DNA of 64,000 nt from Vitis vinifera. Its lineage: Eukaryota; Streptophyta; Magnoliopsida; Vitales; Vitaceae. Numbering within the stretch: position 1 is the stretch's first letter; every line of letters begins with the position of its first letter. Below, one piece after another: positions 1 to 12,289 of the stretch. Location of the stretch: NCBI RefSeq assembly GCF_030704535.1, contig NC_081815.1:18746001-18810000 (forward strand), written 5' to 3'. Under the pieces are notes generated by a model that saw only the letters and a program-made list of their open reading frames with translations, did not search any database and was not told where the DNA came from. Made by a program: the position numbers and the translations under genes.

Positions 1-2951
1 GTAGATATGCGTGATTTCTTGAATGCTCCAAATGGGTTGTCCAAGCAATCTTTGGTTGTCAATGAAAGATTTGATACAGATGCCTCACAGTCCCCATTGG
101 GTGGGAGGACGGTATGGGAATTTGATGGGATGATGCAAGTGGATTATTTACAGATAAATCTAGTTCTCTATGTTAGATTTAGAGTTAATTGATTTGCAGG
201 ATGTCTTTGATTTGCCGTTCCACATGGCTAGAGATCAAATAGAAGAAAGTCTCAGAAATAAGATGACCTCTATAAAGGTAGGTTGTTTTTTTCTACATAT
301 TTTTATCTCATATTTCCTATTGATAACAAAACCTAGACTTTTTTTGTAATATTTATTTTTCTGCTGTATTTGAAAGGAGCGCATGGTTCAATTACAAGAT
401 GCACAGAAAGGGGCAGAGGTTACTTCTGAAGCAACTGAGAGGGAGCTTGAGCTTGAAGCTCAACTTGTTGAGGCACGGAGCATAATCCAGGAGCAGGTGC
501 TGTACTTTTCCTGGTTATGCAAATTGCTGATTCAAAACTGGATCTTGGATTCGTCTATTTTCATTTCAATTCTAATTCTAAATGGATGAATGAGTTTCAT
601 ACAAACACACAACACACATATATATGATGGTTTCTAAAATGATATTCTGCATGTATGTTCACCCTCAATTTTTGTAGTTGTTTCTGACACTTTGCTTTAG
701 CCATGAATGTGTTCTCTGGTTTTTCTCACCTAAAAAGCTCCTTTGGGTCTAACTATCTACATTTTGAAAATTTCAAGTATGTTTAGCAGTTTAATAATGT
801 GTTACTCTCTTCATCTTTTTCTTTGTCATGGTTAACTTAAGACAGTAATACAATAATGGGTTTAACTGCAGGCGTCGATAATGTCTAAACATCTTGCTAA
901 GTCTGAGAGGCCAAGGTATTTCCTATTTCTTCCCCTTAATAAAATACACATTTTAAATAGTTAATATTGAATTACCATAGGAGACTGAATCGCCATTTTG
1001 TTTCTGACAGGGAGTCTATCATATCATCACCAGCTGAGGTAGAAAACATGAAACCTATTGAGATTTTTTATTCTTCATCATTTCTTCTTTTCTTCTTCCT
1101 TGTCTTCTACTATTGTTTCAATCTTAAATATATTTTGTTGAGATTTTCATTCATCTTGCTTCTTGTTTTTGCTGTTTTTATTTTTTATTTTTTATTTTTT
1201 ATAGGCAATTGTTTTGGTGTTAATATTGGGTGCTTACTGATGATTAGCTTGCTTGCTTCTACTATCCTTGAATCAGAAATTTTTTTTTACTTGACATTTT
1301 ACCTCTAAATTTGGGTTCCAAAAATAAAATTAGAATTCATTGAACAAAATCAGTCAATTCAGTCCTGAAGCCCCAATTATCCAGTTTGATCTGGTTTGAG
1401 ACACTGGTTAAAACAATTCAATTTCTTCTCCTTTTTTCTTCAATTTTTGAAAACAAATGTATGAAAAATTTTATCTGAAATTTCTTAACTTGTCATGTCA
1501 TCACAAGAATAAGTTCAAAATGTTGATGATCTTGAAGTCTCTTTTCCTTGAGCATTTAAGCATTATGAAGTGAAGCTGTGGATAGGGTAATGATGAGCCA
1601 TAAATATTTGGTGTAGGTGAAATTTTAATGCGAGGTCTTTGCAGATGACTTGTCTAGTCTAAGGATGAAATAGAAAATCCCCAATAGATTATGTAGTATC
1701 TACTAACCAATGTTTTTAGACTGGACTTATCATTGAACCAAAGATGTTGCTTGGTCACAGGTTATTGATTGGACTGTTGTTTCAACTGCATTCAAATTGT
1801 GATATTATGAATATATACTTTATATTTATTAAAATTAAAAATAGTTGCAAATTTATATATATATATATATATATAATTAAAAAATTAATAACACTTTTAA
1901 AAGTGAAGATACTTGTCTAATGATTTTTTAACTTTCACAATATCAATAAGAAAATAACTAGATATGCATACAAATGATAAATTGGGGCAAAATTTTGACA
2001 ATATCTCTATTTGATGAGTTTTCCTGAATTTTGGCAAAATTTTATTGAAAATTCAATATTTAGAGTAGGTGCAAAACAACATTATTTATGACCAAAACAA
2101 TGTTGTTTTGAAGCCTATAAAAAAAACCATGTTGTTTTGAAATTAAAACTAAAAAATAAAAAAATAATGGACCGGGTTCTGAACTTGACCTGGTTTCCCA
2201 GTCCAAATGTTAGGTTGTTTGATTCATTATTGGGTCAAGCTTTAACTGGCCAAAGCCTGATTCGGACCTGAAAGGGATCCAGTTGCCAGTCTGACTGGCT
2301 GGTCCAGTCTTGTTTGCTTTTAAAACACTACTACTGACAGATCAAAAAGTTGGCTTTCTTTTCTTTATCAAAATACAAACTCAATTAAAATATAATTATG
2401 GTGCTTTCATGCATAAAATCTGAAATTTCTCGATCAATCTATTGTCAATCCAAATTTTCCTTTAGGTTATATTTGGTTCCCGGAAAGTACTAAGGAAAGA
2501 AAAAAATACCAAAGAAAATGATTTTCTCATGTTTGGTTATACTATGGAAATTATCAAAGAAAATCAAATATAATAAAAATTAATTAGAAACTTATGTATT
2601 TTCAAATTATTTCATATTGATATTGAAGAATTAAAACAAGTGAAATAAGTTTGGAGTAGCATATAAGAATAATTTATTGACTTTAAATCTATTTTTTTAT
2701 TTTCCTTTTACTTTTGCTCTCTATTTTCTTTCCTTTGTATTTTCTCTCAAATTTTCTAGGAACCAAACACAACTTTTGTAATTATAAACTGTGCATAATC
2801 ATAGTTGATTGGCCAAGAAAGAAGTATGGTTAAACTTCATGGGTTTTTTCTCTCAGATTGTTTTCGTGCCTCATTTTGCTTACTCAAATATTCCTTATTA
2901 TTGTTACTGATGCTGGTCTGACAGACATTTGTTGTTATTCAGGGCGTATGA
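1..2951 (+). CDS. Unrecognised coiled-coil protein gene, 3' part
   Basis: The 5' end lies outside the window. Phase-compatible exons can be chained: 1-138 (or 1-111, as two donors keep the same phase), 200-277, 377-496, 872-915, 981-1038, and a short last exon at 2943-2951 that ends at TGA after two codons. All introns are GT-AG. The translated chain is rich in E, Q, R and K with heptad-like spacing (for example RELELEAQLVEARSIIQEQ), followed by a basic segment (SKHLAKSERPRR), so it is probably an alpha-helical coiled coil with a basic tail. I do not recognise the family and assign no function. The middle exons are well supported by splice sites and phase. The first donor and the last exon, after a 1.9-kb intron full of transposon remnants, are the weakest parts. 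Confidence 0.5.
1708..2330. mobile_element. hAT-type non-autonomous element (MITE) in an intron
   Basis: A 623-bp segment with no coding capacity. Its left end reads CAATGTTTTTAGACTGGAC and its right end, reverse-complemented, TAGTGTTTTAAAAGC followed by GACTGGACC, so the ends are imperfect inverted repeats. It is flanked by CTACTAAC (1700-1707) and CTACTGAC (2331-2338), an 8-bp target duplication with one mismatch, which is the hAT signature. It lies in the last intron of the coiled-coil gene. Confidence 0.6.
2465..2773. mobile_element. Harbinger/Tourist-type MITE, copy 1
   Basis: About 309 bp. The left end is GGTTATATTTGGTTCC and the right end GGAACCAAACACAAC, an imperfect terminal inverted repeat. 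The interior is shared with copies at 21402, 25775 and 58924, including an AATAATTTATTGACTTTAAAT-like block near the right end. The flanks (TTA/TTT) have decayed; clean TAA duplications are seen in the copies at 25775 and 58924. Confidence 0.6.
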
Positions 2952-5900
2952 AATCAACATGTAAGGTTATGAGCACTAAGTTTTGGTCCTTATGGAGGTC
3001 AAGCCAAAGTTGGCTATGTGGAGATTAGTGGCTGCAGGGAGGCATGTAATACTATGTTTACTCATTTCTGATCAAAGGATCTGGAACAGTCAATTTGGAT
3101 GTTTAATTTTGAGCTTTTATGTCAATATGATCAGTATCTAGCTGTTCCTTATGCTTACTTAAATTATTATCTTTATCTAGCTGATTTTATTTCATCCATC
3201 ACACTTTTCTTGTATTTTCAACCAGGGAGATTTCTAAACATAGGTGTAACAGGTACAAAATTCAAACTTCTAAACCATATCAACAATTCTCGGTGAATAT
3301 CTTGGATGAGCAAATTGCTAAGTTGTGGCAGCTATGTAACATTGCTAGGGAGACTGCAACATTGAGTTTGAAGATAATTCCGTCGCTCAATACTCTTTTT
3401 ATGCATCCCAACTTACAGTTCTGTTATTTTTTTAGGAACAGCGTGCATAGAGACCCAATTTTGAGTATTTGAGTTATAGTCATTCTAATTGCCTGACTCT
3501 TTGCTGCAATCTCTCTTTTTAGAAGTTGCATATCAAATCAAGTGCAGTTTTCAGATGGTTATCTTCTTTAAATGATGTTGTTTTACTGCAGTGTCTAAAC
3601 TAGAAGTCTCTAGCATTACCTGCTCAGGTTGTGGTATGGTCGTTTAAAAATATTGTTATGATTAAGCACTGGCACTTTGTGCCAATTTCTTTTCATTGTT
3701 GTTAAGAGGCAGGCCTAAGCCCAAGATGCAGCGACACCTTAGCCTTGGCACCTCAACTGCCAAGGCATGCATCTTGTAGGTGAGGCAGACCTCCTCTCTC
3801 TTTCTCTAACAAAACTTAGGGCAAAAACAATGCCCATTTGGCCTTTGGCCCCCTTTTTGAACTGAACAAAGTAAAATGTGAACTGATGGTAAAAATGGTT
3901 GTGTTTTTGACATTGTGTTGAAAATGTCAACACCCTATAAGTGTTTATATTTTCTTTTGATTTTTAGTTTAGTAGCTCCAAAATCCTAGAATTATTTTAT
4001 TCTTGAAATTTCTGACTGTAGATTGAAATTTTGCACGACTGCATTAGTTTTTGTTGGACGTCTTTTTAGATGGTTGGACTCTTGATTCTTTTGTTGCTTG
4101 GATTGAAATTTTAGATCATATTTGCTGACATATAAGCATATGATAAATGTTTGCAGGTTTAAATTTATAATATTCTATAAAATTGCACGTGTGCACCAGG
4201 TTTTGCCTCACTTTGCTTATGTTTGTGAGCCTTGTATCTAGATTTAGGAGGCTTTTGTGCCCGACTTGTGCCTTGTAGAACTATGTATTATTTACTGGTT
4301 GAATGTTTATATTCCTTTTTAGTGTTTTTGATTATTAGCCATATTCTTTTGGTTAACAAAACTGTGATTGTCTCAACACTTTGTATAGTTACAATGGGGC
4401 ACAACTTGTGGCATGTCATGGAATATTTAGGTTGTTTTAGGCTATGTTTGGCTCCTATAAGGTTTGTACAAAAGAAAGAAAAGAGGAGTTGGAAAGATAG
4501 TTTAAGGAAAAGTTATGAAAAATTTCTTCTATACGGTTGTCCATGAAAAAGTGTTGAGAGAAAATCTAATGTTGAGGAATGTACTTTTTGTAAAATGTCC
4601 TCACCTTTTTTTTTTCCTTATACTTAAAAGGGAGGAAAATCTTGTGACATTTTCCTCGGTATTTTTTTTCCTTACCTTTTTTCATGGTATCCAAATATAA
4701 GAAATTGTTTTCCTTGGTACTTCTTTGGAACTGAAAAATGATCATCTTATGATGCATCAGTGTGAGTCTTATTCCATGTGTATCTCAATTATCCTAGGTT
4801 TTTTATAAATATATTGTGAAAGGCTCAAGATTTTTGTTGAAAATTTTCTGCATACAACACCTACATGGTGTTTTGACATTCTTGTTAGATCTTGTTTGTT
4901 AATGTCTTATTTTGTAAAGTTGATGTTGACAAATCATGTTGCTTGTGATCTCCTATGCATAAACAAATCTATGTTTTCCTAATATAGCTCCTATGTTATA
5001 CTGCATCATTTTGGACACAAATACCCATCTCCAAAACCATCCTCGGATCCCTGTAGAACAGGGATGCCCATTTGTGCAAATGTTGATGTTGCTCTACCTA
5101 TTAGTGAAGGTGATATTATGTGCACCTGAAAATATTGATTGTTTCTCTTTTGTTAGAGGAGCGATGTTGTATATTGAATATTTGTGGTCAAATGATCTTC
5201 AGCATTCCCTTTGAAGGTGTCACACTTGATTCAATGCCTTAATGTTAATACATCTGTCTGACTTAGGAGTAGTGCTCATAGGATTCGAAATAGACTTGAT
5301 GCATTTAGATAGTGGAGTTTCCACCACTTAGTACTGTGAGATTGGTTTAAGGATTTTAGTTTTTTGGCTAGAATGAGGGATCATTGTGTCTTTGTGACAC
5401 ATCTCCAAAAGCTTTCACATCATCATTGATTAATTAACGTGGAGCTTAATGCTTTGAAGCAATATAAAAGTAGATTTTATTTCTCATCAACCAAAATAAG
5501 CAAAAATATTTTACTCTTAGTTCTCTTGATTCCATTATCATTTTTTTTAAAATGAATAAATGAAGAAAAATAAAAAATGAATTTGAAATCAATAATTAGT
5601 TTATATGATATTAAAAATTCATCTTATTTAACTTTTTTAAATCAAGATTAAATAATTTGAAAACAAATAATTCTTTAATTAATTTTATTTATATTTGATT
5701 TTTCCCCCTATTTTTATGGTGAAATCAAATATAATAAAACAATGTCTTAATATTTGTATTTCTTAGTATATTTTTGGAACCAAGTATAGCGTTACCATTC
5801 CATAAGATTGACTTTCTGCAAATGACAACTCTACACAAGCATTGCATTATCAATGTTAAGGTTGGCTTGATATACATTGTAGTCAAGAGTTCAAACTTCA

Positions 5901-8900
5901 ACGTTTGTGTATTTCCCTTTATCTCATGTCCTTTGAAGCTCCTTTGAACAATTTCAATATGTTTTGACATTCTTGTCATATGCTATTTTATCAATGTTTG
6001 GTTTTAGTCAATTGACATCTTGACATGGTATCGAAGTTTTGTTATTTTGTGAGTCATAACTTTAAATCTTACCACCCATTTATTTATTTCAAGCACAAAT
6101 ATACATTGCTGGTTTATTATTTAACTAATATGTTTTATCAAGATTTTATGGTAAAAAGAGAAGTAAATAATTCTTTCCCTTACAACTAGGCGATACCATT
6201 ATCCCTAAGGTTTACATTCTTGAATGATCTTCTTAATACTTAAGACAATTGTCTGAGGCCTTACATGAATTAATAATGGCTCAATAATTTCAATCTAAAG
6301 AATGACCTAGAAATTAAAGTCAACCTTAGTTGAGTTCAATACCGTAGGTGAAATATAAGAAGGGTTGTTATATGGATTTAGCATAACTAACCTTTGAAAG
6401 TTATTCTCCTTAGGAATTCAAAAAGAGTGACTGATATAGGTCTAGTGTATTTAGTCACTAGGAAATCACATTAATTTTATGTTTAGAATTAACAATTTTT
6501 TGTTAATTACTCTTGAGAAGTTAGGAAAAAATGGTTCATCATTGAGGATTTAGGATAATTAAAGACTTAAAATTATTTATCACTATGGTTAGAAATGAAA
6601 GTTCCTTTTTTTCTTGAATTTTTAGGTAACTAGATTTAGATTACTCTTAGTATGCCCTTGTTGGATAAATTGTAAAACCTGACTTAGGTTTAGGATGAAG
6701 TAAGGTATTGGATTGTATCGTTTAGATACATTGTAATTTACTTTAGTGTCATTATTTTGAACTCATTCTCGATTACATTATATATGTCCTAATTGTGTTT
6801 CTTTTTCCCATTATTGCCATCTCTATCGTTTGTGACCATATTATTGACGTTACAACACCATCGTTTATTCATTTATATCTCTGCAACCTTTACAACCACC
6901 CACAACCTCCATGTTTCTCACAACTACTCATCGCTATTATCATCTTCCATGATTGTATTGACTAACCTCTTACAATTGTAGTTTAGTATCGATCTAGCTT
7001 TGTTTCCACCGGATCTCATATCAACGTTTTCTACCACTATCATTTTCATCATCTCCCAATTTGGTATATTCTTTCTACCTTGATTAATTTATAATGTTTC
7101 CCTTTTTCTTTGGTATTTTCTCTTTTGATTGTTGAGAAGATTTTAAAGATGATTTGTAGTATTTTCTTTACCATTTTTTCTTTTAAAGTTTTTTCTCTAT
7201 TTGGTTGCTAAGCATGACAGTGATGTGGGGTGTAATATAAAATTTTTCATTTTACCTTTCTTTGCTTTTAAAGCAAGACGGACATAGTTTTATTTTCGGC
7301 AAATGAGTATGAAAATGTTGATTTTACCCCATTTTGACTTTGGATTCGAACAAATAATTTTTCTTTAGGGTTGGGGATGAGATGTTGATTCTTTATTTAT
7401 CATCTCTAGTTATGATTATAAGCTATTTCTGATCATTCTAAAACTAATATAAAGATTTATGAGGAAAAAAAAACCCGACTAATAAGTGATTTTAGTTTCT
7501 TATAAACTCATAGCTACTTCTGTTTATTGTTTTCTTTAATAATTGCATTTGATAATAATTTGTTTTAACTTTGTATGATAGGCTTTCTAGTAATCTCTCC
7601 AAATTTGTTGGTGTGATTTGTTGAAATTATACAAAAGCTTGGCCTAGCTTGGAATGAATTTTGGTGTCTAATTCATCACAGAGAAGTTGTTTTTCGTTCG
7701 TGTTCTTGCCTGTTTTTTTTGGAAAACAAAGAAATTTGACAACAATGTGAGGAAAATTACCCAAGAGTTTCCAAATAAAAAAGCTATGGCCTTGTGTTTT
7801 GAGCCTGGGGGAACCTTTTCGGAGTCTCCTGCCTGCAAATGCAAAACCAACCCACGTGTGTGGTCATAGGCTTACATCATTCACTCTCTCTCTTACTTTA
7901 ATCTTTTTGTGTTTTTCTTAATAAATTAGTGTCCTTTTTTGTTGTTCCAAAACCCACATCGGCAAAGACAAAAAAATTTGCAAAACTGAAACTTTACATT
8001 GCGGGTGTGCTTGGTTCCCAAGAAAACAAAAACAATTTTTTTCAAAGCTGTTGAAACCTTGTGGTTTCCTAGGCCCTGTTTGGTAGCCAATTCAAATGAT
8101 GTTCTCTGTTTTCAAAGAGCTTATGTAATCTGCACACATAATAAACTTGTTTAGTAGCCATGAATGAAATCATGTCTCAAAAACAAATTTTAAATTTCGT
8201 TTCCAGAACTTCTACTAAAATTGGCCCATTTTTTGTTTTTTTTTTTTTAAATCCTTTCTAAATCTCCTTTTAATTGACAATTGATCAAAATTTATATCAA
8301 TTCAAACAAGACCTTGTTTGGAGACACACTTTAAGATTCAAGAATACAATTGTGGGAATTGAATTTTGTGGGATATGGAGACTTGTATCACATAGAACTT
8401 TCCAAACAAGAAACCTTTTTGTTTGGACACAACATTTGTGCCAATCCAATGATGGGGTTGGCCTTAAGTTGGGTGAGAATTGTGATTATCACTTTATTAA
8501 ATCCTCTAGGCGGAATTTCCAATCTCTATATGCTTTTGAATTTAAAATTAAATGGAGTTGATTGTGGCCAAGTTTCTCTTTTCTTTTGGTTTAGCTTAAT
8601 CATTGTTCTCATTACATGATGGTCACTACGTACTTGCTTGTTGAAAGTCTAATGCAAATATAATAAAAAAGAGAAAACTCCTAAATAAAAAATAAAAAAT
8701 AAAAAAGAAAGTCAATGAAGTAAAGAAATGTGGAGTAGGTGTGAAGTCAATTGGTTCCAAGGTTTCTCCCAATCTTACACTATATTTCTTTGTCATGAAA
8801 AATTTTAGGATTGATAAACTATACCATTGTAAACCCACAAAAAATGACAAAACTCAAAAAGTCAAATAATCATTTTGGCAAGGAGTAGGGGTATTATGAT

Positions 8901-9726
8901 AATTTTAGTGCATAAAAATTGCCAAGACTTATATAGCAAAATCTCAATTTCTAGGAACTATCTATACGGGGAAAATTGAATCTAGAAAAAATGTTTCTAT
9001 TTAGTAAGTAAATGGTAAAAAATTTAATGTAAGAGAACATGAAAATAGATTAGAATTGATCGGAGATATTGTCGTATCTCCTAAGAAAGAATAAGAATTG
9101 TGACAGAGAAGATTCGTGTAAAATCTAAGGTCGATAAAGCAAATTTGCTTGCTCTAAAGGAAAGAGCTTTTAATCGGTAGGCTAGAGTTGTTCAACCCTT
9201 GATCAAGTTTAATTAATTAATCACCTCTTCTAAATAATTTATTTGAAGAATTGAAATACATTTATACCCTTGATCCCATTAGAGAACTCCAAGGAAAATT
9301 TCAAGCACGTGCTAGAGAATCTAGAAGGGTGGGAATAGAATTAAGAAAGAATTAAAAAAATAAAGCTGGGCATACCTTAAGGGTTTGGTAAGTTGCACAT
9401 CATGTGGAAAAAGCCTTCCTACACAAACTTAGTCTTCATACCATACCTACAAGCTTTTCTCCTTTCTTGTTCTTCCCCCCTTGGTTTGCTTACCAATCAC
9501 AAAAGAAGGCAATTCACTCAACAAACAAGTCACAGCAAACTACCACATGAAATATCAAAAAAAACAAATCAGTATCAGCCGGATCATGCACCCTAGGATT
9601 CCATCAACCACCTCAAAATTCCAAGTCCCACGTCCATATATATATTCTAAGTCTAGCTTCAAAACTCCCACGTCCATCTCCAAACAAATAATCAAAATTT
9701 AGCAGTGGAATCGATCGAGAGGTTTA
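2952..9726. other. Intergenic region, no supported gene
   Basis: AT-rich DNA with short ORFs that lack codon structure, splice context or recognisable domains. It holds fragments that resemble MITE ends: GTTTGG near 4445 and 8080, and GGAACCAA near 5775. A segment near 3700-3780 is rich in AGGC/GCCT words like the ends of hAT elements. There are T-runs near 8235. Nothing else can be supported. Confidence 0.6.
9635..9647 (+). promoter_or_regulatory. Possible TATA box of the DUF688 gene
   Basis: CATATATATATTC lies about 80 bases before the ATG at 9727, a spacing that would give a 5' leader of roughly 50 nt. It is the only TATA-like run close to the start, but similar AT runs are common in this window. 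Confidence 0.35.
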
Positions 9727-10338
9727 ATGGATTCCGAGGATTGCAGTACCAAACATCCGGTGTCTGTACTCCAAGGTGACAAGTTCTTCTTTAACAGAAT
9801 CATCTCAAGAGAGTCATCATCAGTGGGCTGCTCGTCTCGCATTTACTATCGAAGCGCAGAAGGTGTTCCTTTTAAGTGGGAAATGCAGCCTGGGAAATCT
9901 AAAAATCCACCGGGAAAGGAGGTTGTTCCGCCGATTAGGGCACCGCCGGCGGTGTTGAGCTTGGGGCTGCCTAAGCCATGCATAGACCAACACAAGGTTA
10001 GTACTGGTTCAAGGGTGTCTAGGGTTTGGTTTTGGAAGAAGAGCAAGAGAAATCAGCCAAGTAAGAAGGTTAAAGGTGGATCCAAGAAGAATAATAATGG
10101 AGATGGTAGGGGTTTGGAAAGAGCTGAAAACTCAGAGTTGTGTAACTCTGATATTGAGTTCATAGATTCATCACCTCGTTGCTCATCCTCGTCCTCATTC
10201 TCATCATCTTCCATTAATGGTCATTCATTGCCATCCTCAAGAATTCACAGCCCGGCTAGGGATTTGATATATGGGCATTTTAGTTGCATTCCTTGGAATA
10301 TTGCTGGAATTATGATTTGTGTTGCAAAAAGAGTTTGA
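9727..10338 (+). CDS. DUF688-type plant protein
   Basis: An intronless ORF of 203 codons. The segment at residues 46-57 (GVPFKWEMQPGK) followed by PPIRAPPAVLSLGLPKPC (68-85) is the signature I associate with the plant-only DUF688 family, whose biochemical role is unknown to me. After it come a basic stretch (about 103-125, WFWKKSKRNQ), a serine run (about 148-165), and a short hydrophobic C-terminus ending CVAKRV. The ATG is the first in frame. There is no signal peptide; the hydrophobic tail is too short to call a membrane segment. At 203 residues it would be short for the family, some members of which are much longer. A possible TATA box lies about 80 bases upstream and an AT microsatellite follows the stop by about 35 bases. 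The family call is from memory of the motif. Confidence 0.75.
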   Translation: MDSEDCSTKHPVSVLQGDKFFFNRIISRESSSVGCSSRIYYRSAEGVPFKWEMQPGKSKNPPGKEVVPPIRAPPAVLSLGLPKPCIDQHKVSTGSRVSRVWFWKKSKRNQPSKKVKGGSKKNNNGDGRGLERAENSELCNSDIEFIDSSPRCSSSSSFSSSSINGHSLPSSRIHSPARDLIYGHFSCIPWNIAGIMICVAKRV

Positions 10339-10372
10339 AATTCATCTTTCATGTTAAAATCTAAACCAAAAC

Positions 10373-10374
<2 letters not shown>

Positions 10375-10408
<34 letters not shown>
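10375..10408. repeat. (AT)n microsatellite
   Basis: An almost uninterrupted AT dinucleotide run just downstream of the DUF688 stop codon, within its probable 3' UTR. Confidence 0.9.
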
Positions 10409-10416
<8 letters not shown>

Positions 10417-12004
10417 GAAGGCTTGTAATATATTTTCTAGTGAATGGTGAATTTATTTTCTCTATTAGGGCTGTTTGGGTAGGTTTAAATGGATGTGGTA
10501 GGTTTGGAGAAAATGTTGTGAAGAAAGATCTCACTTTTCCACTCTTTGGTTTTTAGAAAAAAAAATAGAAAGAACCTGAGGGGTGAGTATCTTTTTCAAG
10601 AAGAAAGAAGAGAAGATGTATGTTGTTGTTGCAACCTTCGTGGAGTTTGCTCTTGCATTCACAAAGCCTTAGACAAGTTCTCCATTGATTTCTCTCCTTT
10701 CTCAAAATCAAATTAAACTTCTTCCCCTCTAACTAATCAATTTGCATATATAACAACTCGATTCATTCGTAAACCAATTTTGATTTTGTGATTAGGGTTT
10801 CGATTAAGGATTTACATTTTAGAAATAAAATAATACTTTTCATAACACTCCACCTACAAATTTGCCTAACTATTACCTTACCTTGTCTTTCTCATCTTCA
10901 ATATCCTTTTCTCTTTGAACCATTTTTGTATCAATTATCAAATAAAATAGAAGTGTACACGTTTTAAAATATTAAAGATTATTTATGACGGTATTATTAT
11001 AATTTGAGTATTAGGTTTATGATAAGGGTGGAGAATATAAGGTTTTCTATAATAGTTTATTATTTTCTAATTAATAAAGAAAAGGGAAAAAAGGTAAAAA
11101 CACATTCTCTTGTCCTCTATTTTGCTCTTTAAGATGTAGCAAATCTAATCCCTCCAACTTTATATCATATCTAAATCCTTTAATGAAGAGTCATCCCTTA
11201 AACATAAGGAAATTAACAAGAAAACACTACCCTATTGTATTTTTACACCTTACCTAAATTATTCAAGGTTAGATATAAGGTAATTAGATGTAAATTCAGT
11301 CACATTAACGTGGCATATGGATTATGTATCTACTATTCCATAATTCTTTTATTTAATTACCACCCATATCCAAATAAGATGATAGAATGACTAAAATTTT
11401 CTTATTAAATTCTAAATTTAATTTAAGAATGCTTCTAAAATTTTTTGAGCTTGAGTTTAGCCTTAAGACTCAAACAAAACCAAAGCCCTATTAGGACCTT
11501 ATGGAAGTGAATAAACAATGAAGGCTCAACTCAAGTTCACCTTGACCATTTCAAAAATAACATGGTATTAAAATTTTAATGTTCAAAAGTCTAATAATGA
11601 TAATAATTTTGAGTTTTCGGACAGTACGAACCCTTCTAAACTAACATGGTATTAGAGCTCATAATCCTATTAATCTCGAGTTATTAGTACCTAATATATA
11701 GATGATGATGATAATAATAATATCGGACAAGGTTGCTTGATCCCTCAATTCACCATAGTGCATTATGATATTTTTCATCATCCCCAACCAAAATGATATA
11801 CTAATGAATAGGCATAACACTAGCTTGGAGCCACATCCATAAATTCCCCCAACTGCAAAAGACAACTTTTACCATTCTTGGCTTTCCAAAATAGCTCTTC
11901 ATTTAGAGCTTAGCTTCTGTTTTAAGACTAAAACCACATTAATATTTCATCCATTTAAGCAAAATCTTTAGAGGGGTCTGGTTTCTATGCTTTGAGTTGC
12001 AGAT
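10409..12004. other. Intergenic region between DUF688 and AT-hook genes
   Basis: AT-rich sequence with no ORF that shows protein-like composition. It holds the DUF688 3' flank and the promoter of the AT-hook gene. No recognisable repeat ends were identified. Confidence 0.55.
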
Positions 12005-12289
12005 ATGGAAGCTCAAAAGGAAGACAGTGTGACCAGTGTGGAGGACAGCACCAACGTGAAATCCGAGCTCCGAAAGAGAGGAAGGCCGAGGAAGGACACA
12101 AAGGAGCCGCCCAACAAAGAGAAGAAGGAGAAGACTCGATGCCTCACTGAAATAGAGGAGGCTGATCAAGTCGAAGAGTCCACCTCCGGTGGAGTTGAAG
12201 TATATGCTGAGGAGCCTGCTGTCACCAGTCCGGTGACCAAAGGGCGGCGCCGACCCCGAAAGGGCATACCGAGGCGAGCCCCACTGTGA
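12005..12289 (+). CDS. Small AT-hook DNA-binding protein
   Basis: A 94-residue ORF. Residues 24-31 (KRGRPRKD) form a textbook AT-hook, the GRP core that binds the minor groove of AT-rich DNA. A second basic GRP-like patch lies at 79-92 (KGRRRPRKGIPRR). The rest is acidic and lysine-rich, with no signal peptide or membrane segment, so a small nuclear, chromatin-associated protein resembling HMGA-like plant proteins is likely. Composition and base usage (GC-rich codons in AT-rich surroundings) support real coding. The ATG follows a GCAG that could be a splice acceptor, so an upstream non-coding or coding exon is possible. The 173-codon ORF on the opposite strand over the same bases is a shadow. 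Confidence 0.7.
   Translation: MEAQKEDSVTSVEDSTNVKSELRKRGRPRKDTKEPPNKEKKEKTRCLTEIEEADQVEESTSGGVEVYAEEPAVTSPVTKGRRRPRKGIPRRAPL

Noticed and set aside
4232..4546. 104-codon plus-strand ORF
   Set aside because: Cysteine/leucine/phenylalanine-rich translation of T-rich DNA with no motif; overlaps MITE-like sequence.
8274..8561. 95-codon plus-strand ORF
   Set aside because: No recognisable domain, and another frame of similar length overlaps; chance ORF in intergenic DNA.
9100..9200. Possible tRNA or SINE-like segment (CGGTAGGCTAGAG near 9176)
   Set aside because: A tRNA-like A-box resemblance, but no matching B box at the right distance and no cloverleaf could be drawn.
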